Shown here one piece after another: positions 34,140 through 42,515 of a stretch of 64,000 nucleotides of DNA. Made by a program: the position numbers and the translations under genes. The first letter of the stretch is position 1; the number at the start of each line of letters is the position of its first letter. Under the pieces are notes generated by a model. The model worked only from the letters and a program-made list of their open reading frames with translations, was not told where the DNA came from and did no database searches. The DNA is from CATQHS01 sp965203375 (GTDB lineage Bacteria; Actinomycetota; Acidimicrobiia; Acidimicrobiales; Aldehydirespiratoraceae): assembly GCA_965203375.1 (NCBI GenBank), contig OZ241886.1:3658001-3722000 (forward strand), in the 5' to 3' direction.

Positions 34140-35408
34140 TCAGACGACGCCGGACGCGGCGTAGCGCTCGAGGTCGGCGGCGCTCAGGCCCAAAAGTCCC
34201 TGGAGCACCTCTTGGTTGTGCTGGCCCAGCTCGGGGCCGACCCAGCGCAGCGATCCGGGCGAGGCCGACAGCTTCGGGGCCACGTTCTGCATGGGCAGCT
34301 CGCCCAGCTCGGGGTGCAGCAGCCGGACGATGGCCTGGCGGGCGGCGAAGTGCGGGTCCTCGAGCATCTCCGGGGCCCGGAAGATCCGCCCGGTGGGGAT
34401 CTGATGCTCCACCAGCAGGGCGTGCAGGTCGGCCGCGCTCAGCGTGGCCGTCCACTCGGCGATCAGGCCGTCCAGCTCGATCTGGTGCTCCCCCCGGGCT
34501 CCGTGGGTGGCGTAGCGGGGGTCGTCGGCCAGCTCGGGGCGGCCCATGGCCCCGGCCAGCCGGCCGAACACCACGTCGTGGTTGGCGGCGATGAGGACCA
34601 TCTGGCCGTCGGCGGTGGGGTACACGTTGGACGGGGCGATGTTGGGCAGCACCGCCCCGGTGCGCTCCCGGATGTAGCCGGTGGCGGCGTACTCGGGGAT
34701 CAGCGATTCCATCACGGCCAGGACCGCCTCGTAGATGGCCGAGTCGACCACCTGGCCCCGCCCGGTCCGCTCCCGGTGGTGCAGGGCGGTGAGCGCGCCC
34801 AGGCAGGCGAAGACGGCGGCCAGGGTGTCGCCGATGCTGATGCCCATCCGGCTGGGCGGGGTGGACGGGTCGCCCACCACGTAGCGCAGCCCGCCCATGG
34901 CCTCGCCCACCGAGCCGAAGCCGGGCTGGCCGGCGTAGGGCCCGGTCTGCCCGTACCCGGTGACCCGCACCAGGATGAGCCGGGGGTTGATGGCGCTCAG
35001 CTCCTCATAGGACAGGCCCCAGCGCTCCAGGGTGCCGGGCCGGAAGTTCTCGATCACGACGTCGGTGGAGGCGGCGAGCCGCCGGATCAGGTCCTGGCCC
35101 TCGGCTGCCCGCAGGTTGACGGTTACCGACTTCTTGTTGCGGGCCACCACCGGCCACCACAGGGATTTGCCGCCCGACCGCTCCCGGCCCCACTCCCGCA
35201 TCGGGTCGCCCACGCCGGGTTGCTCGACCTTGATGACCTCGGCCCCGAAGTCGGCCAGGAGCTGGCCGCAGAAGGGCCCGGCCAGCAGCACCCCCATCTC
35301 CAGCACCCGCAGGTCGGCCAGGGGGAGGGGCAGGCCCTCGCCGCCGGCGGCGCCGGCGGGTGCGGCGCCGGCCTGTGCTCCGCCGGCCGGGGTGGCGTCG
35401 CCGCTCAC
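34140..35408 (-). CDS. CaiB/BaiF family CoA-transferase (class III)
   Basis: A 422-residue class III CoA-transferase. Typical blocks: LRVLEMGVLLAGPFCGQLLA, GAEVIKVEQPGVGDPMREWG, NKKSVTVNLRAAEGQDLIRR, VVIENFRPGTLERWGLSYEE, VRVTGYGQTGPYAGQPGFGS, RMGISIGDTLAAVFACLGAL. The enzyme moves CoA between carboxylic acids through an aspartyl-CoA intermediate. As the first gene ahead of an acyl-CoA dehydrogenase and a Liv importer, it probably activates the imported acid. Start GTG 35408; the first 25 residues are Gly/Ala-rich and poorly conserved. Confidence 0.87.
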   Translation of the reverse strand: MSGDATPAGGAQAGAAPAGAAGGEGLPLPLADLRVLEMGVLLAGPFCGQLLADFGAEVIKVEQPGVGDPMREWGRERSGGKSLWWPVVARNKKSVTVNLRAAEGQDLIRRLAASTDVVIENFRPGTLERWGLSYEELSAINPRLILVRVTGYGQTGPYAGQPGFGSVGEAMGGLRYVVGDPSTPPSRMGISIGDTLAAVFACLGALTALHHRERTGRGQVVDSAIYEAVLAVMESLIPEYAATGYIRERTGAVLPNIAPSNVYPTADGQMVLIAANHDVVFGRLAGAMGRPELADDPRYATHGARGEHQIELDGLIAEWTATLSAADLHALLVEHQIPTGRIFRAPEMLEDPHFAARQAIVRLLHPELGELPMQNVAPKLSASPGSLRWVGPELGQHNQEVLQGLLGLSAADLERYAASGVV

Positions 35409-35450
35409 TGCGGGCTGCCTAGCGAGGCGGTCCGGCGGGTCTCCGGCGGC

Positions 35451-36230
35451 TCAGGCGCTCCGGCGGCGGGCCAGGAACACCCCGCCGCCGATCAGCACCA
35501 CGGCCACCACCACGATCACCACGACCAGCCCGGCGGAGCCGCCCCCGCCGCTGTCGCTGGCCGCCGGCGCGGGCGCGGCGGTCGGCTCGGGCTCAGGCTC
35601 GGGGGCGGCAGTGGTCTCAGGGGCCGGCGCGGCGGTGGTCTCGGGGGCGGGGGCGGCAGTGGTCTCAGGGGCGGGCGCGGCGGTGGTCTCGGGGGCCGCT
35701 TCCTCCTCCTCGGCCATGGTCTCCTCCGCCGCCTCTTCCTCGGCGGCCTCGACCACGGCGAAGGTGACCTGCACCCCGGCGTAGTTGGCGTTCGGCCCGA
35801 TGCCGTCGCCGGCCACGATGTGACACGGGTTCTCGTGGTCGCAGCGGCCCGGGATCACCGACACCGGGTACTCCACGGTGGCCGTGCCGTCGGCGCCGGC
35901 GGTGGCGGTGTGCTGGCCGTAGTTGCTCAGCTCGCAGTCGGCCGGACCGGCGGACGGGAAGTTGTAACAGGTCACCACGGTGATGCTGGCGTCGGGGAGG
36001 AAGCTGGTGAGCTCCACCGTCACCGTCTCGCCGTCGGCGATGTCGGCGTCCTTGGACACGGTCATGGTCTCGCCGTTGTGGCCCAAGCCGTGGTCGGCCA
36101 GGGCGGGCGAGACGGCCAGAGCGGCCAGGGCCAGGGCGGCGGCGCCCGCCGCCCCGAGCCGGACGAGGCGGCGGGGGGCCGAAGCCGGCGGCCTCGCCCC
36201 GCTGCGATCAACATCTGCGGCAAACCTCAT
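35451..36230 (-). CDS. Secreted, membrane-anchored neocarzinostatin-like protein
   Basis: A 259-residue surface protein. ATG 36230 has AGGAGGGG six to seven bases upstream. After a signal peptide (AAALALAALAVSPALA, cut near ADHG) comes an immunoglobulin-like domain of the neocarzinostatin family: ADGETVTVELTSF, SITVVTCYN, AGPADCELSNYG and a CDHENPC disulfide loop. A stalk of repeated APETTA units (at least four) then leads to a C-terminal transmembrane helix and RRR. The stalk and anchor suggest display on the cell surface; the domain in other actinobacteria is a small-molecule-binding or structural module, and no enediyne genes are here. It is divergent from the FG-GAP gene with only 39 bases between starts. 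Confidence 0.75.
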   Translation of the reverse strand: MRFAADVDRSGARPPASAPRRLVRLGAAGAAALALAALAVSPALADHGLGHNGETMTVSKDADIADGETVTVELTSFLPDASITVVTCYNFPSAGPADCELSNYGQHTATAGADGTATVEYPVSVIPGRCDHENPCHIVAGDGIGPNANYAGVQVTFAVVEAAEEEAAEETMAEEEEAAPETTAAPAPETTAAPAPETTAAPAPETTAAPEPEPEPTAAPAPAASDSGGGGSAGLVVVIVVVAVVLIGGGVFLARRRSA

Positions 36231-36269
36231 AACGTGCCCCTCCTGTTCCGCGGTCGGCGCCGCCACATT

Positions 36270-37631
36270 ATGTTGTCCGGCGTGTTCCGGTCAACGAAAC
36301 GCTGTTCCGCAATCTACCTCGTCGTCGCCGTCTCGGTTCTGGCCGGCAGCGGCGCCTGCGGGACGGCGGCGGGCGACGATCAGCCCGAGCCGGCCATGCG
36401 GGCCGACGACGAGCGGTTCGGGGTCTACGTCGTGGCCACCGCGGCCGACGGGCCGGCCGGGGTGGAGGCCGGGGACATGGACGGCGACGGCGACCTCGAC
36501 CTGGTCGTCAACTTCTTCGGCGACCGGCCCGACGACGCCGGCCCGGTCGAGTTCCCGCCGGGGGGGATCACCGTCTACCGCAACGACGGCGACCTCGCCT
36601 CCTGGACCCCCGTGCCGGTGCTGACCAGGGCCGACGGCCAGTACTTCCTCAACGAGGCCGTCCCCGAGGACCTCGACGGCGACGGCGACCTGGACCTGCT
36701 GGTCTCCGGCGGGTTCTTCGTGTGCGAGCTCAATCCCGAGATCGGGCCGTGCGGGGCCCTGTTCTGGCTGGAGCAGGACGGCGAGGCCTGGCGGCGCCAC
36801 GACATCGTCGGGCCGGGCGCGGCGGCCTTCTACCACCGGGCCCTGCTGGCCGACCTGAACGGCGACGGCCTCAACGACCTGGTGACGGTGGGAGAGACCT
36901 TCGACGACGCTGCGGCCCAGTGGCATCCGGGCATCGACGGCGAGGCCCTGTTCGACCCGGTCCCCCGCCCGATCGGCCGGGGCGGCGGGAGCCTGCCCGT
37001 CCTGCACGACATCGACTCCGACGGCGACTTGGACCTGGCCAGCGGCCAGTTCTTCCTGGAGGGCAGCTCGTTCGTGTGGTTCGAGCAAGTGCGTCCGCCG
37101 GGGCCGGGATCGCCGGACGGGGTCTGGGAGCGGCACGCGATCCACGACGGGCTGGGCCGGGTCATCCAGCTTGCCGCGGTCCCCGGACTGGCCAGCGACG
37201 GCGGGGCGGGCTGGATCGGGTCCAACCACGTCAACAACGTGAGCCGGGACCCGACGCCGCTGTCGGGGATCTACCGGCTGACCCCGCCCGACGATCCCCG
37301 GCGGGGCTGGGCGGACGAGCTGATCAGCGACCAGATCGTCTCCCGGCCCATCGAGGGCCTGAACTTCCAGGCCGCCCCGGGCGTGTTCTCCTGGGGCGAC
37401 GCCGACGACGACGGCGACATCGACCTCACCGTCTCCGGCGACGGCGACCCCCGCATTTTCTGGTTCGAGCAGCTCGACTCGGGCGAACTCCGCCAGCACA
37501 CCCTCCGGGAGGGTTTCGGCCAGGCCGCGGGCGGGCTGGTGGCCGACCTCGACGGCGACGGTGACTCCGAGGTGGTGTTCACCAGCTACGACACCGGCGA
37601 AGTGCTGATCTTCGACTACCAGCCGACCTGA
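36270..37631 (+). CDS. FG-GAP/VCBS repeat lipoprotein
   Basis: A 453-residue exported protein. The N-terminus is a lipoprotein signal (YLVVAVSVLAGSGACG). The body is a beta-propeller of FG-GAP/VCBS repeats, each with an acidic calcium-binding loop: AGDMDGDGDLDLVV, PEDLDGDGDLDLLV, LADLNGDGLNDLVT, DIDSDGDLDLAS, DADDDGDIDLTV and VADLDGDGDSEVVF. Such propellers bind ligands or partners outside the cell. ATG 36270 is the likely start; the very long open frame extending to 32727 is a GC-rich shadow. Three GTTCCGs occur between 36244 and 36310, similar to the operator half-sites near 42380. Confidence 0.8.
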   Translation: MLSGVFRSTKRCSAIYLVVAVSVLAGSGACGTAAGDDQPEPAMRADDERFGVYVVATAADGPAGVEAGDMDGDGDLDLVVNFFGDRPDDAGPVEFPPGGITVYRNDGDLASWTPVPVLTRADGQYFLNEAVPEDLDGDGDLDLLVSGGFFVCELNPEIGPCGALFWLEQDGEAWRRHDIVGPGAAAFYHRALLADLNGDGLNDLVTVGETFDDAAAQWHPGIDGEALFDPVPRPIGRGGGSLPVLHDIDSDGDLDLASGQFFLEGSSFVWFEQVRPPGPGSPDGVWERHAIHDGLGRVIQLAAVPGLASDGGAGWIGSNHVNNVSRDPTPLSGIYRLTPPDDPRRGWADELISDQIVSRPIEGLNFQAAPGVFSWGDADDDGDIDLTVSGDGDPRIFWFEQLDSGELRQHTLREGFGQAAGGLVADLDGDGDSEVVFTSYDTGEVLIFDYQPT

Positions 37632-37677
37632 AGCCCGATCCGACTCCAGCCCCGGGCCGCCGCGGCCGCTCCCGTTA

Positions 37678-39258
37678 TCACCGGTCGGCTGAGCGGGGGT
37701 CGCCGCCGGCGCTTCTCCAGTCGGCGTACATATCCAACGCGTGCTGATACGCCTCGGCCAGATCCACCAACACGCTCTCGGGCGCCCGCTGCTCCCCCGC
37801 TGCCAGCACTTGGCGGCGGAGCTCTTGCAAGGAGATCAGCCTTTCGCCCTTGGAAGTGTTGTGGTACGGGCACAAAGGCGCCCGGTTCGTCACCTGATCG
37901 CTGCCCTCTTCGCTCTTGGGGGTGATGTGGTCCAGGTGGAAGTTCTGGGTGGTTCTCACGAGTTCGTATTCGCCTGAGTCGGCAAGGCGGGTATTGGCAA
38001 ACCCGCAGCACCACGCCCGCCACCCGGAAAACTGGAGCAATTCCTCGAGCATGCGATCACGGGGGATCAGGCTGGCCGGCTGCTTGAAGCGGCGCGGCTG
38101 GTCCAACACCGCCGCCGCCGCATCCATCACCGGATCCGGGTCCGTGTCCGAACGCTCCGGCAGTTCGTTCGGCCCTCGAACGGTGATGTTCACTTCGGAC
38201 AGCAGCCTTCCCTCTCCGGGATCGCCGTCCACGGCGTAGTTGAACTTGTGAAGCTGCCGTCTGAGCACCGTCATGGCTCGGGGGTTGAAGTCGCAGGCGA
38301 TCCATTGCCGGCCGTTCCTCTCGGCGGCCACTGGCACGTAGGCGCAGCCGGCGAAGCAATCCAGCACCACATCACCCGGATTGGTCGACGCTCGGATAAT
38401 GCGCTCAGCAAGGGCGACGGGTTTCTGAGTGGGGTAGCCAGTCTTTTCCGTACTGAAGCTTTTGATCATGATTGAATCCAGCACATCTCCGCTAGAACAA
38501 TTCCAAGTATCCTCTATCGGTATGCCTTTACCCGAAGGCAGTTTTCCATCCCTGCGAACATATCCCTCAGGGTACGGCAAATACTCCTTATTGAACTGTT
38601 TAGCAGCCGCGGGACCCTTTACGTAATAGAGAATGGTGTCATGATTTCTTATCCAACCCTTCTTTTGGGTTTTATAGCCGGAAATCCACCCGATCCGCCA
38701 CACGATCTCGTCGCGAAAGTTCCTTCGGCCAAACACAGCATCCAGGGCAATTCGCAAGTATGAGTTGGCCGTCGGATCACAATGCAAATAGATACTGCCT
38801 GTGGATTTCAAGACACGGTATATCTCTAAAATACGAATACCCATGTAGGTCAGATAGGCGGCATGAGACTCAGAGTGGACAGTGCGGGTTGTTTCTATGA
38901 ATTGGTGAAGAGCCGAGCATTTCTGCCCAATAATCTCCAACCATCTCTCATGGATGTCTTCGGCCCAAGTGAAGGTATCACCGAACGCGGCTGAATCACG
39001 TCCGTTGTCCGGCCATTCCACTCCGATGCGACCAGCCATAGTGCGATCAGTGACACCCCACTCTGATAGTTTGACCCGCTCGGCCGTTTGCTCTTCGTCT
39101 GTGAGCGCCGGGTTCAGCTTGCCGGTGAAGGTCCTGTTTTTGGCGAACGGCGGATCGATGCACACCAAGTCGATGCTCTCGTTGTCCATCTGCCGCAGCA
39201 GCTTGAGATTGTCGACGACGATCAGATGACGGTTGAGGGGGTGAGGATTGGCTATCAT
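37678..39258 (-). CDS. DNA methyltransferase fused to a C-terminal HNH domain
   Basis: A 526-residue fusion. The N-terminal two thirds is a beta-class amino-methyltransferase: catalytic motif CIDPPFAKNRTF (about residues 33-44), then RILEIYRVLKSTGSIYLHCD, PTQKPVALAERIIRAS and SAM motif VVLDCFAGCAYVPVAAERNG. The last 110 residues carry a zinc-type HNH nuclease motif: WCCGF (about 416), HLDHITPKSEEG (about 441), NRAPLCPYHN (about 458-467). Modification and cleavage in one chain would make a self-contained restriction system, or the HNH may be a nicking or repair domain. Composition is lower in GC than the flanks. About 246 bases upstream are non-coding and contain TGACGG-CCTT-CCGTCA at 39301-39316. 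Confidence 0.83.
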   Translation of the reverse strand: MIANPHPLNRHLIVVDNLKLLRQMDNESIDLVCIDPPFAKNRTFTGKLNPALTDEEQTAERVKLSEWGVTDRTMAGRIGVEWPDNGRDSAAFGDTFTWAEDIHERWLEIIGQKCSALHQFIETTRTVHSESHAAYLTYMGIRILEIYRVLKSTGSIYLHCDPTANSYLRIALDAVFGRRNFRDEIVWRIGWISGYKTQKKGWIRNHDTILYYVKGPAAAKQFNKEYLPYPEGYVRRDGKLPSGKGIPIEDTWNCSSGDVLDSIMIKSFSTEKTGYPTQKPVALAERIIRASTNPGDVVLDCFAGCAYVPVAAERNGRQWIACDFNPRAMTVLRRQLHKFNYAVDGDPGEGRLLSEVNITVRGPNELPERSDTDPDPVMDAAAAVLDQPRRFKQPASLIPRDRMLEELLQFSGWRAWCCGFANTRLADSGEYELVRTTQNFHLDHITPKSEEGSDQVTNRAPLCPYHNTSKGERLISLQELRRQVLAAGEQRAPESVLVDLAEAYQHALDMYADWRSAGGDPRSADR

Positions 39259-39504
39259 TGTTGACTGCCCTTTGCCTGCGCAACAGCCGTCTCAGTGTTG
39301 TGACGGCCTTCCGTCATGTTCGCTCTCAACGTACTCAAGGGTGTGACACTGAACTCTAGGCCGCCGATGGAACGGGGTGGTGGTTGCTGAAGCGCCAACT
39401 GATCAGCGAGGCCGATGCGGGGATTGCCGTACGGACTGAGCAATCGTCAGCGGCCGCCGGCCAGCCGGAGCGAGGCGTCTACGAGGGCCGGGCCAGCGGG
39501 TGGG

Positions 39505-40149
39505 TTAGCTCGCCAGGTAGTCGAGGACCTCGGCTTCGTCGACCACGTCGGCGTACTTGGCGTCGAGGTCGAACAGGTTGGCCTCGTGAACGGCCCGGCT
39601 GCGGTCGCCCACGGCCTGGCGGACCACGGCGGGCACGAAGCCGTGCTGGCAGGCGTCGAGGGCGGTGGCCCGGACGCATCCGCTGGTCGACACCCCGGTC
39701 ACGATCAGGGTGTCGACGCCGAGCGAGGTGAGGGTGGAGGCCAGGGAGGTGCCGAAGAAGGCGCTGGCGTACTGCTTGGTGACGATGATGTCGTCGGGGC
39801 GGGTCTCCAGCTCCGGGGCCATCTCGGCCAACCGGTTGCCCCGGTCGAAGCAGCGCAGGGCGGCCACCTTGCGGTAGAAGACCCCGCCGTCGGCCCCGTC
39901 GCACTGGTACTCGATGCGGGTGAAGACCACCGGGATGTCGGCCCGGCGGGCGGCGGCCAGCACCCGCCCGCACGAGGCCAGCGCCTCTTCCACCCCGGCG
40001 TAGAGCGGCGAGGACTCCTCCAGGTAGGCCCGGGCGAAGTCGATGATCGCCAGGGCCGGGTGCGAGCCGAACCCGAGCCGGCCGCCGAACCCGGCGGAGG
40101 CGTAGTCCTCCCGCAGCCCCGGCTCGATCTCCGGCGCGGGCTCGGTCAT
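39505..40149 (-). CDS. Isochorismatase-family cysteine amidohydrolase
   Basis: A 214-residue cysteine hydrolase: HPALAIIDFARAYL (catalytic Asp), DDIIVTKQYASAFFGTSLAS (Lys) and VSTSGCVRATALDACQHGF (nucleophile Cys). It most resembles N-carbamoylsarcosine amidase and maleamate amidohydrolase. It would hydrolyse an amide to acid plus ammonia. ATG 40149 overlaps the stop of the FAD monooxygenase gene, so the two are cotranslated. With the Asp/Glu racemase-type gene upstream, a maleamate-like substrate is attractive but not proven. Confidence 0.8.
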   Translation of the reverse strand: MTEPAPEIEPGLREDYASAGFGGRLGFGSHPALAIIDFARAYLEESSPLYAGVEEALASCGRVLAAARRADIPVVFTRIEYQCDGADGGVFYRKVAALRCFDRGNRLAEMAPELETRPDDIIVTKQYASAFFGTSLASTLTSLGVDTLIVTGVSTSGCVRATALDACQHGFVPAVVRQAVGDRSRAVHEANLFDLDAKYADVVDEAEVLDYLAS

Positions 40150-41492
40150 TCCGCCGCCTCCTCGAACATGACGATCTCTCCGTCCTCCGGGGCTGTCCCG
40201 GTCATGGCGCTCTCTCCGTCCTCGGGGGCTGCCCCGATCATGCTGTCTCCCCGTTCATCGGGCGCCTCCCCGGATTGCGACAACTCGCCGCGACCTCGGG
40301 CCTCGTCGAGCAGGTCGTCCATGAGCCATCGGGCCTTGGTCATCGACGCCTGGAGAACGTAGTCCCGGGCGGCGGCGGGGTCGGCGGCGATGGCGGCCAT
40401 CCGGGCCAGCGCCTCGCTCCGGCCCTCGGGATCGGGGCCGGTGAGGGTCAGGGCGTTGTTGTGGGTGTGGCGCTGCACGTAGTCCACCGCCATCTGGCAC
40501 CGGAACTCGGCCATGGCCCCGAGCCGGTCCTCGGGCAGGCCGCCGGCCAGCACCGAGGCCACCGCGTGGCCGAGCAGGAAGGCGTCGTGGATGCCGCCGT
40601 TCATGCCCATGCCGCCCAGGGGGTTGTTGATGTGGGCGGCGTCGCCGGCCAGCAGCACCCGGCCGGCCCGGAAGGTCTCGGCCACCCGCTGATGCACGGC
40701 ATAGACGGTGCGGTGGGCCACCTCGAAGTCGCCGGGGAGGTCGACCACGCCGTGCAGGAGGCGCTGGACGTTGGCGTCGGAGAGGGCCTCGGCGTCGCTT
40801 TGGCCCTCGCCCACCGGGAACAGGGCCCGCCACACCCCCGCGGTCCGCAGCAGCACCAGCCACCGGTCGGGGCCGCTGATGTAGTTGACGTAGCACAGGC
40901 CGTCGATGTGGTCGGCCAGTTCGACGGGGGTGGAGACCACCAGGTAGCGGTCCTCGTAGGTCATGCCGTCGAAGGCCAGCCCCAGCGACTTGCGGACGGC
41001 GCTGCCGGCCCCGTCGGCGGCCACGGCGAAGTCGGCGCCGTGTTCGGCGCCGTCGGCCAGCCGGACGACGGCGCGGTCGCCGAGGTCAGCGGCCGACACG
41101 ACCGGGCATCCGAACTCCAGCTCGACCAGCGGATCGGCCCCGAACCGCTCGACCAGGATCTGGCAGAGCTTGAACTGCTCGCACTGCAGCCGGTAGGGGT
41201 GGGCGGTGACGTCGGCGATGGCGGCCAGGTCGAAGCGGGCCGTCACCCCGCCCCGCAGATCCCGGTAGGCGAAGTGGCGGGCCTTCAGGCCCCGGTCGAT
41301 CAGCTCGCCGACGACGCCCAGCTCGTCGAGCAGGTCGAGGGTGGCCGGATGGAAGGTGGAGGCCCGCAGCTCCAGGGGCAGCTCCGGCTCGGCCTCCATC
41401 AAGGTGACCGCCGCGCCCCGCCGGGCCAGCACCGCGGCGGCCACGCACCCGACCGGCCCGGCCCCGACCACGATCACCCGCGGCCCCGTCAT
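40146..41492 (-). CDS. FAD-dependent aromatic-ring monooxygenase (PHBH fold)
   Basis: A 448-residue flavoprotein hydroxylase. FAD motif VIVVGAGPVGCVAAAVLARR at the start, a DG-type motif (VAADGAGSAVRKSLGL) and GRVLLAGDAAHINNPLGGMG near residue 280. It likely hydroxylates an aromatic or N-heterocyclic acid using NAD(P)H and oxygen. The last 45 residues are three 12-residue tandem units and look recent. Its stop overlaps the amidohydrolase start (ATGA). Confidence 0.85.
   Translation of the reverse strand: MTGPRVIVVGAGPVGCVAAAVLARRGAAVTLMEAEPELPLELRASTFHPATLDLLDELGVVGELIDRGLKARHFAYRDLRGGVTARFDLAAIADVTAHPYRLQCEQFKLCQILVERFGADPLVELEFGCPVVSAADLGDRAVVRLADGAEHGADFAVAADGAGSAVRKSLGLAFDGMTYEDRYLVVSTPVELADHIDGLCYVNYISGPDRWLVLLRTAGVWRALFPVGEGQSDAEALSDANVQRLLHGVVDLPGDFEVAHRTVYAVHQRVAETFRAGRVLLAGDAAHINNPLGGMGMNGGIHDAFLLGHAVASVLAGGLPEDRLGAMAEFRCQMAVDYVQRHTHNNALTLTGPDPEGRSEALARMAAIAADPAAARDYVLQASMTKARWLMDDLLDEARGRGELSQSGEAPDERGDSMIGAAPEDGESAMTGTAPEDGEIVMFEEAAE
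40167..40274 (-). repeat. Three 36-bp tandem units at a gene junction
   Basis: Units 40239-40274, 40203-40238 and 40167-40202 encode SGEAPDERGDS-, MIGAAPEDGESA and MTGTAPEDGEIV-like segments at the C-terminus of the monooxygenase. On the minus strand two of them carry GGACGGAGAG about six bases before an ATG, a ribosome-site/start module copied into the end of the upstream gene. Confidence 0.75.
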
Positions 41493-41570
41493 CTTCCGGG
41501 CGCCTTCAGGACTCGGGCCGCATGGTTCGGGCCGGCCCGCCGCCGGCGGCGGCCCCCGGGCGATCGGGCA

Positions 41571-42317
41571 TCAGAACTCGCGCAGCATGATCCCGTGGCC
41601 GCGGAACTGGTCGTCGAACCCCAAGACCCGCAGGGCGTGCCAGATGCTGACCGCGTTGATGGCCAGGACCGGCTTGCCCAGCCAGCGCTCGGCCTGGTCG
41701 GCCACCTCGACCATGGACAGGTTGGTGCCGCATTGCACGATGGCCTCCACGTCGTCGCCGTCGAGGCGGCGGAGCTCGCGGATGAGCCGGTCGGGCTCGA
41801 CGTCGGCGATGGAGGTGGCCGTCTCGCAGCGCAGGCCGGTGACCCGCTTCACGTCGAAGCCGCAGTCGGTGAAGTAGTTGTGGACCTGCTCGTCGGCGAC
41901 GCTCTGATAGGGGGTGAGGCAGGCGATCGACGACACGCCGAGCCGGTCGAGGGCGGCGTTGCAGGAGTCGGACCCGGTGGTGACCCCGAGGTCGCCGGAG
42001 ATCCGCCGGACCCGCTCCTCGAATTCGGCGCTTCCCTCCTTGCCCCCCCAGAAGGTCTCGGCCGACATGCCCATGAGGATGTGGTCGGGCTCGCAGGTCA
42101 TGACGTCGCTCACCGCGCCGGGGATGGTCAGGCGGATCTTGTCCAGGAAGTACAGGAAGGCGTCGTCGGTGCTGAGGTCGGGGGCCTCGACCAGGAACCG
42201 GGACGAGTGGAAGGTGACGCCGGGCGCCCCGACGGCGCTGCAGTCGTGCTCCACCACCGTGTTGGTGGACGGGACGATGACCCCGATCTTGGCCCGGTAG
42301 CCCACGACGTCAGGCAT
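41571..42317 (-). CDS. Asp/Glu racemase superfamily enzyme (maleate isomerase/arylmalonate decarboxylase-like)
   Basis: A 248-residue protein with IGVIVPSTNTVVEHD at the N-terminus and VQCGTNLSMVEVADQ near residue 192, which holds the C-terminal catalytic cysteine. The position of the first cysteine of maleate isomerase is occupied by LMGMSAETFWGG, without Cys, so the one-cysteine chemistry of decarboxylase-type members is more likely than two-base racemisation. Adjacent genes suggest turnover of a C4 or heterocyclic diacid. The start lies beside the operator-like palindromes at 42380-42406. Confidence 0.78.
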   Translation of the reverse strand: MPDVVGYRAKIGVIVPSTNTVVEHDCSAVGAPGVTFHSSRFLVEAPDLSTDDAFLYFLDKIRLTIPGAVSDVMTCEPDHILMGMSAETFWGGKEGSAEFEERVRRISGDLGVTTGSDSCNAALDRLGVSSIACLTPYQSVADEQVHNYFTDCGFDVKRVTGLRCETATSIADVEPDRLIRELRRLDGDDVEAIVQCGTNLSMVEVADQAERWLGKPVLAINAVSIWHALRVLGFDDQFRGHGIMLREF

Positions 42318-42379
42318 CGGCCCCCTCCTGTTTCTCTCTTCACGGCGGCCTGCGCCGCCGCGGCGGCCAGGCTCATTCA

Positions 42380-42406
42380 GCGGAACGGCGTTCCGCGCTG
42401 CGGAAC
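42380..42406. promoter_or_regulatory. Operator-like array of three alternating half-sites
   Basis: GCGGAAC-GGC-GTTCCGC-GCT-GCGGAAC: three perfect 7-bp half-sites in alternating orientation, each separated by 3 bp, giving a 10-bp period. It sits between the divergent Asp/Glu racemase-type gene (starts 42317) and HMG-CoA lyase-like gene (starts 42516). A dimeric or tetrameric repressor such as an IclR or TetR family protein is a natural reader; none is encoded nearby. Confidence 0.65.
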
Positions 42407-42515
42407 ACGCTACCCACCGCCGGGCGGCCCGTCACGCCGGCCGGGGGTAGGGTGGCCCGATGAAGGCGGCGGGCCAGGCCGGGGGGGCCGTGGTGCGGGG
42501 CGAGGAGTGAACCCT

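Noticed and set aside
32727..37631. Plus-strand open frame of 1634 codons
   Set aside because: Only the last 453 codons (FG-GAP lipoprotein from 36270) are real. The rest lies opposite the acyl-CoA dehydrogenase, CoA-transferase and neocarzinostatin-like genes and is a high-GC shadow.
40275..42515. Plus-strand upstream extension of the HMG-CoA lyase-like gene
   Set aside because: It runs opposite the FAD monooxygenase and racemase-type genes; conserved lyase sequence begins just after 42516 where a ribosome site is present.
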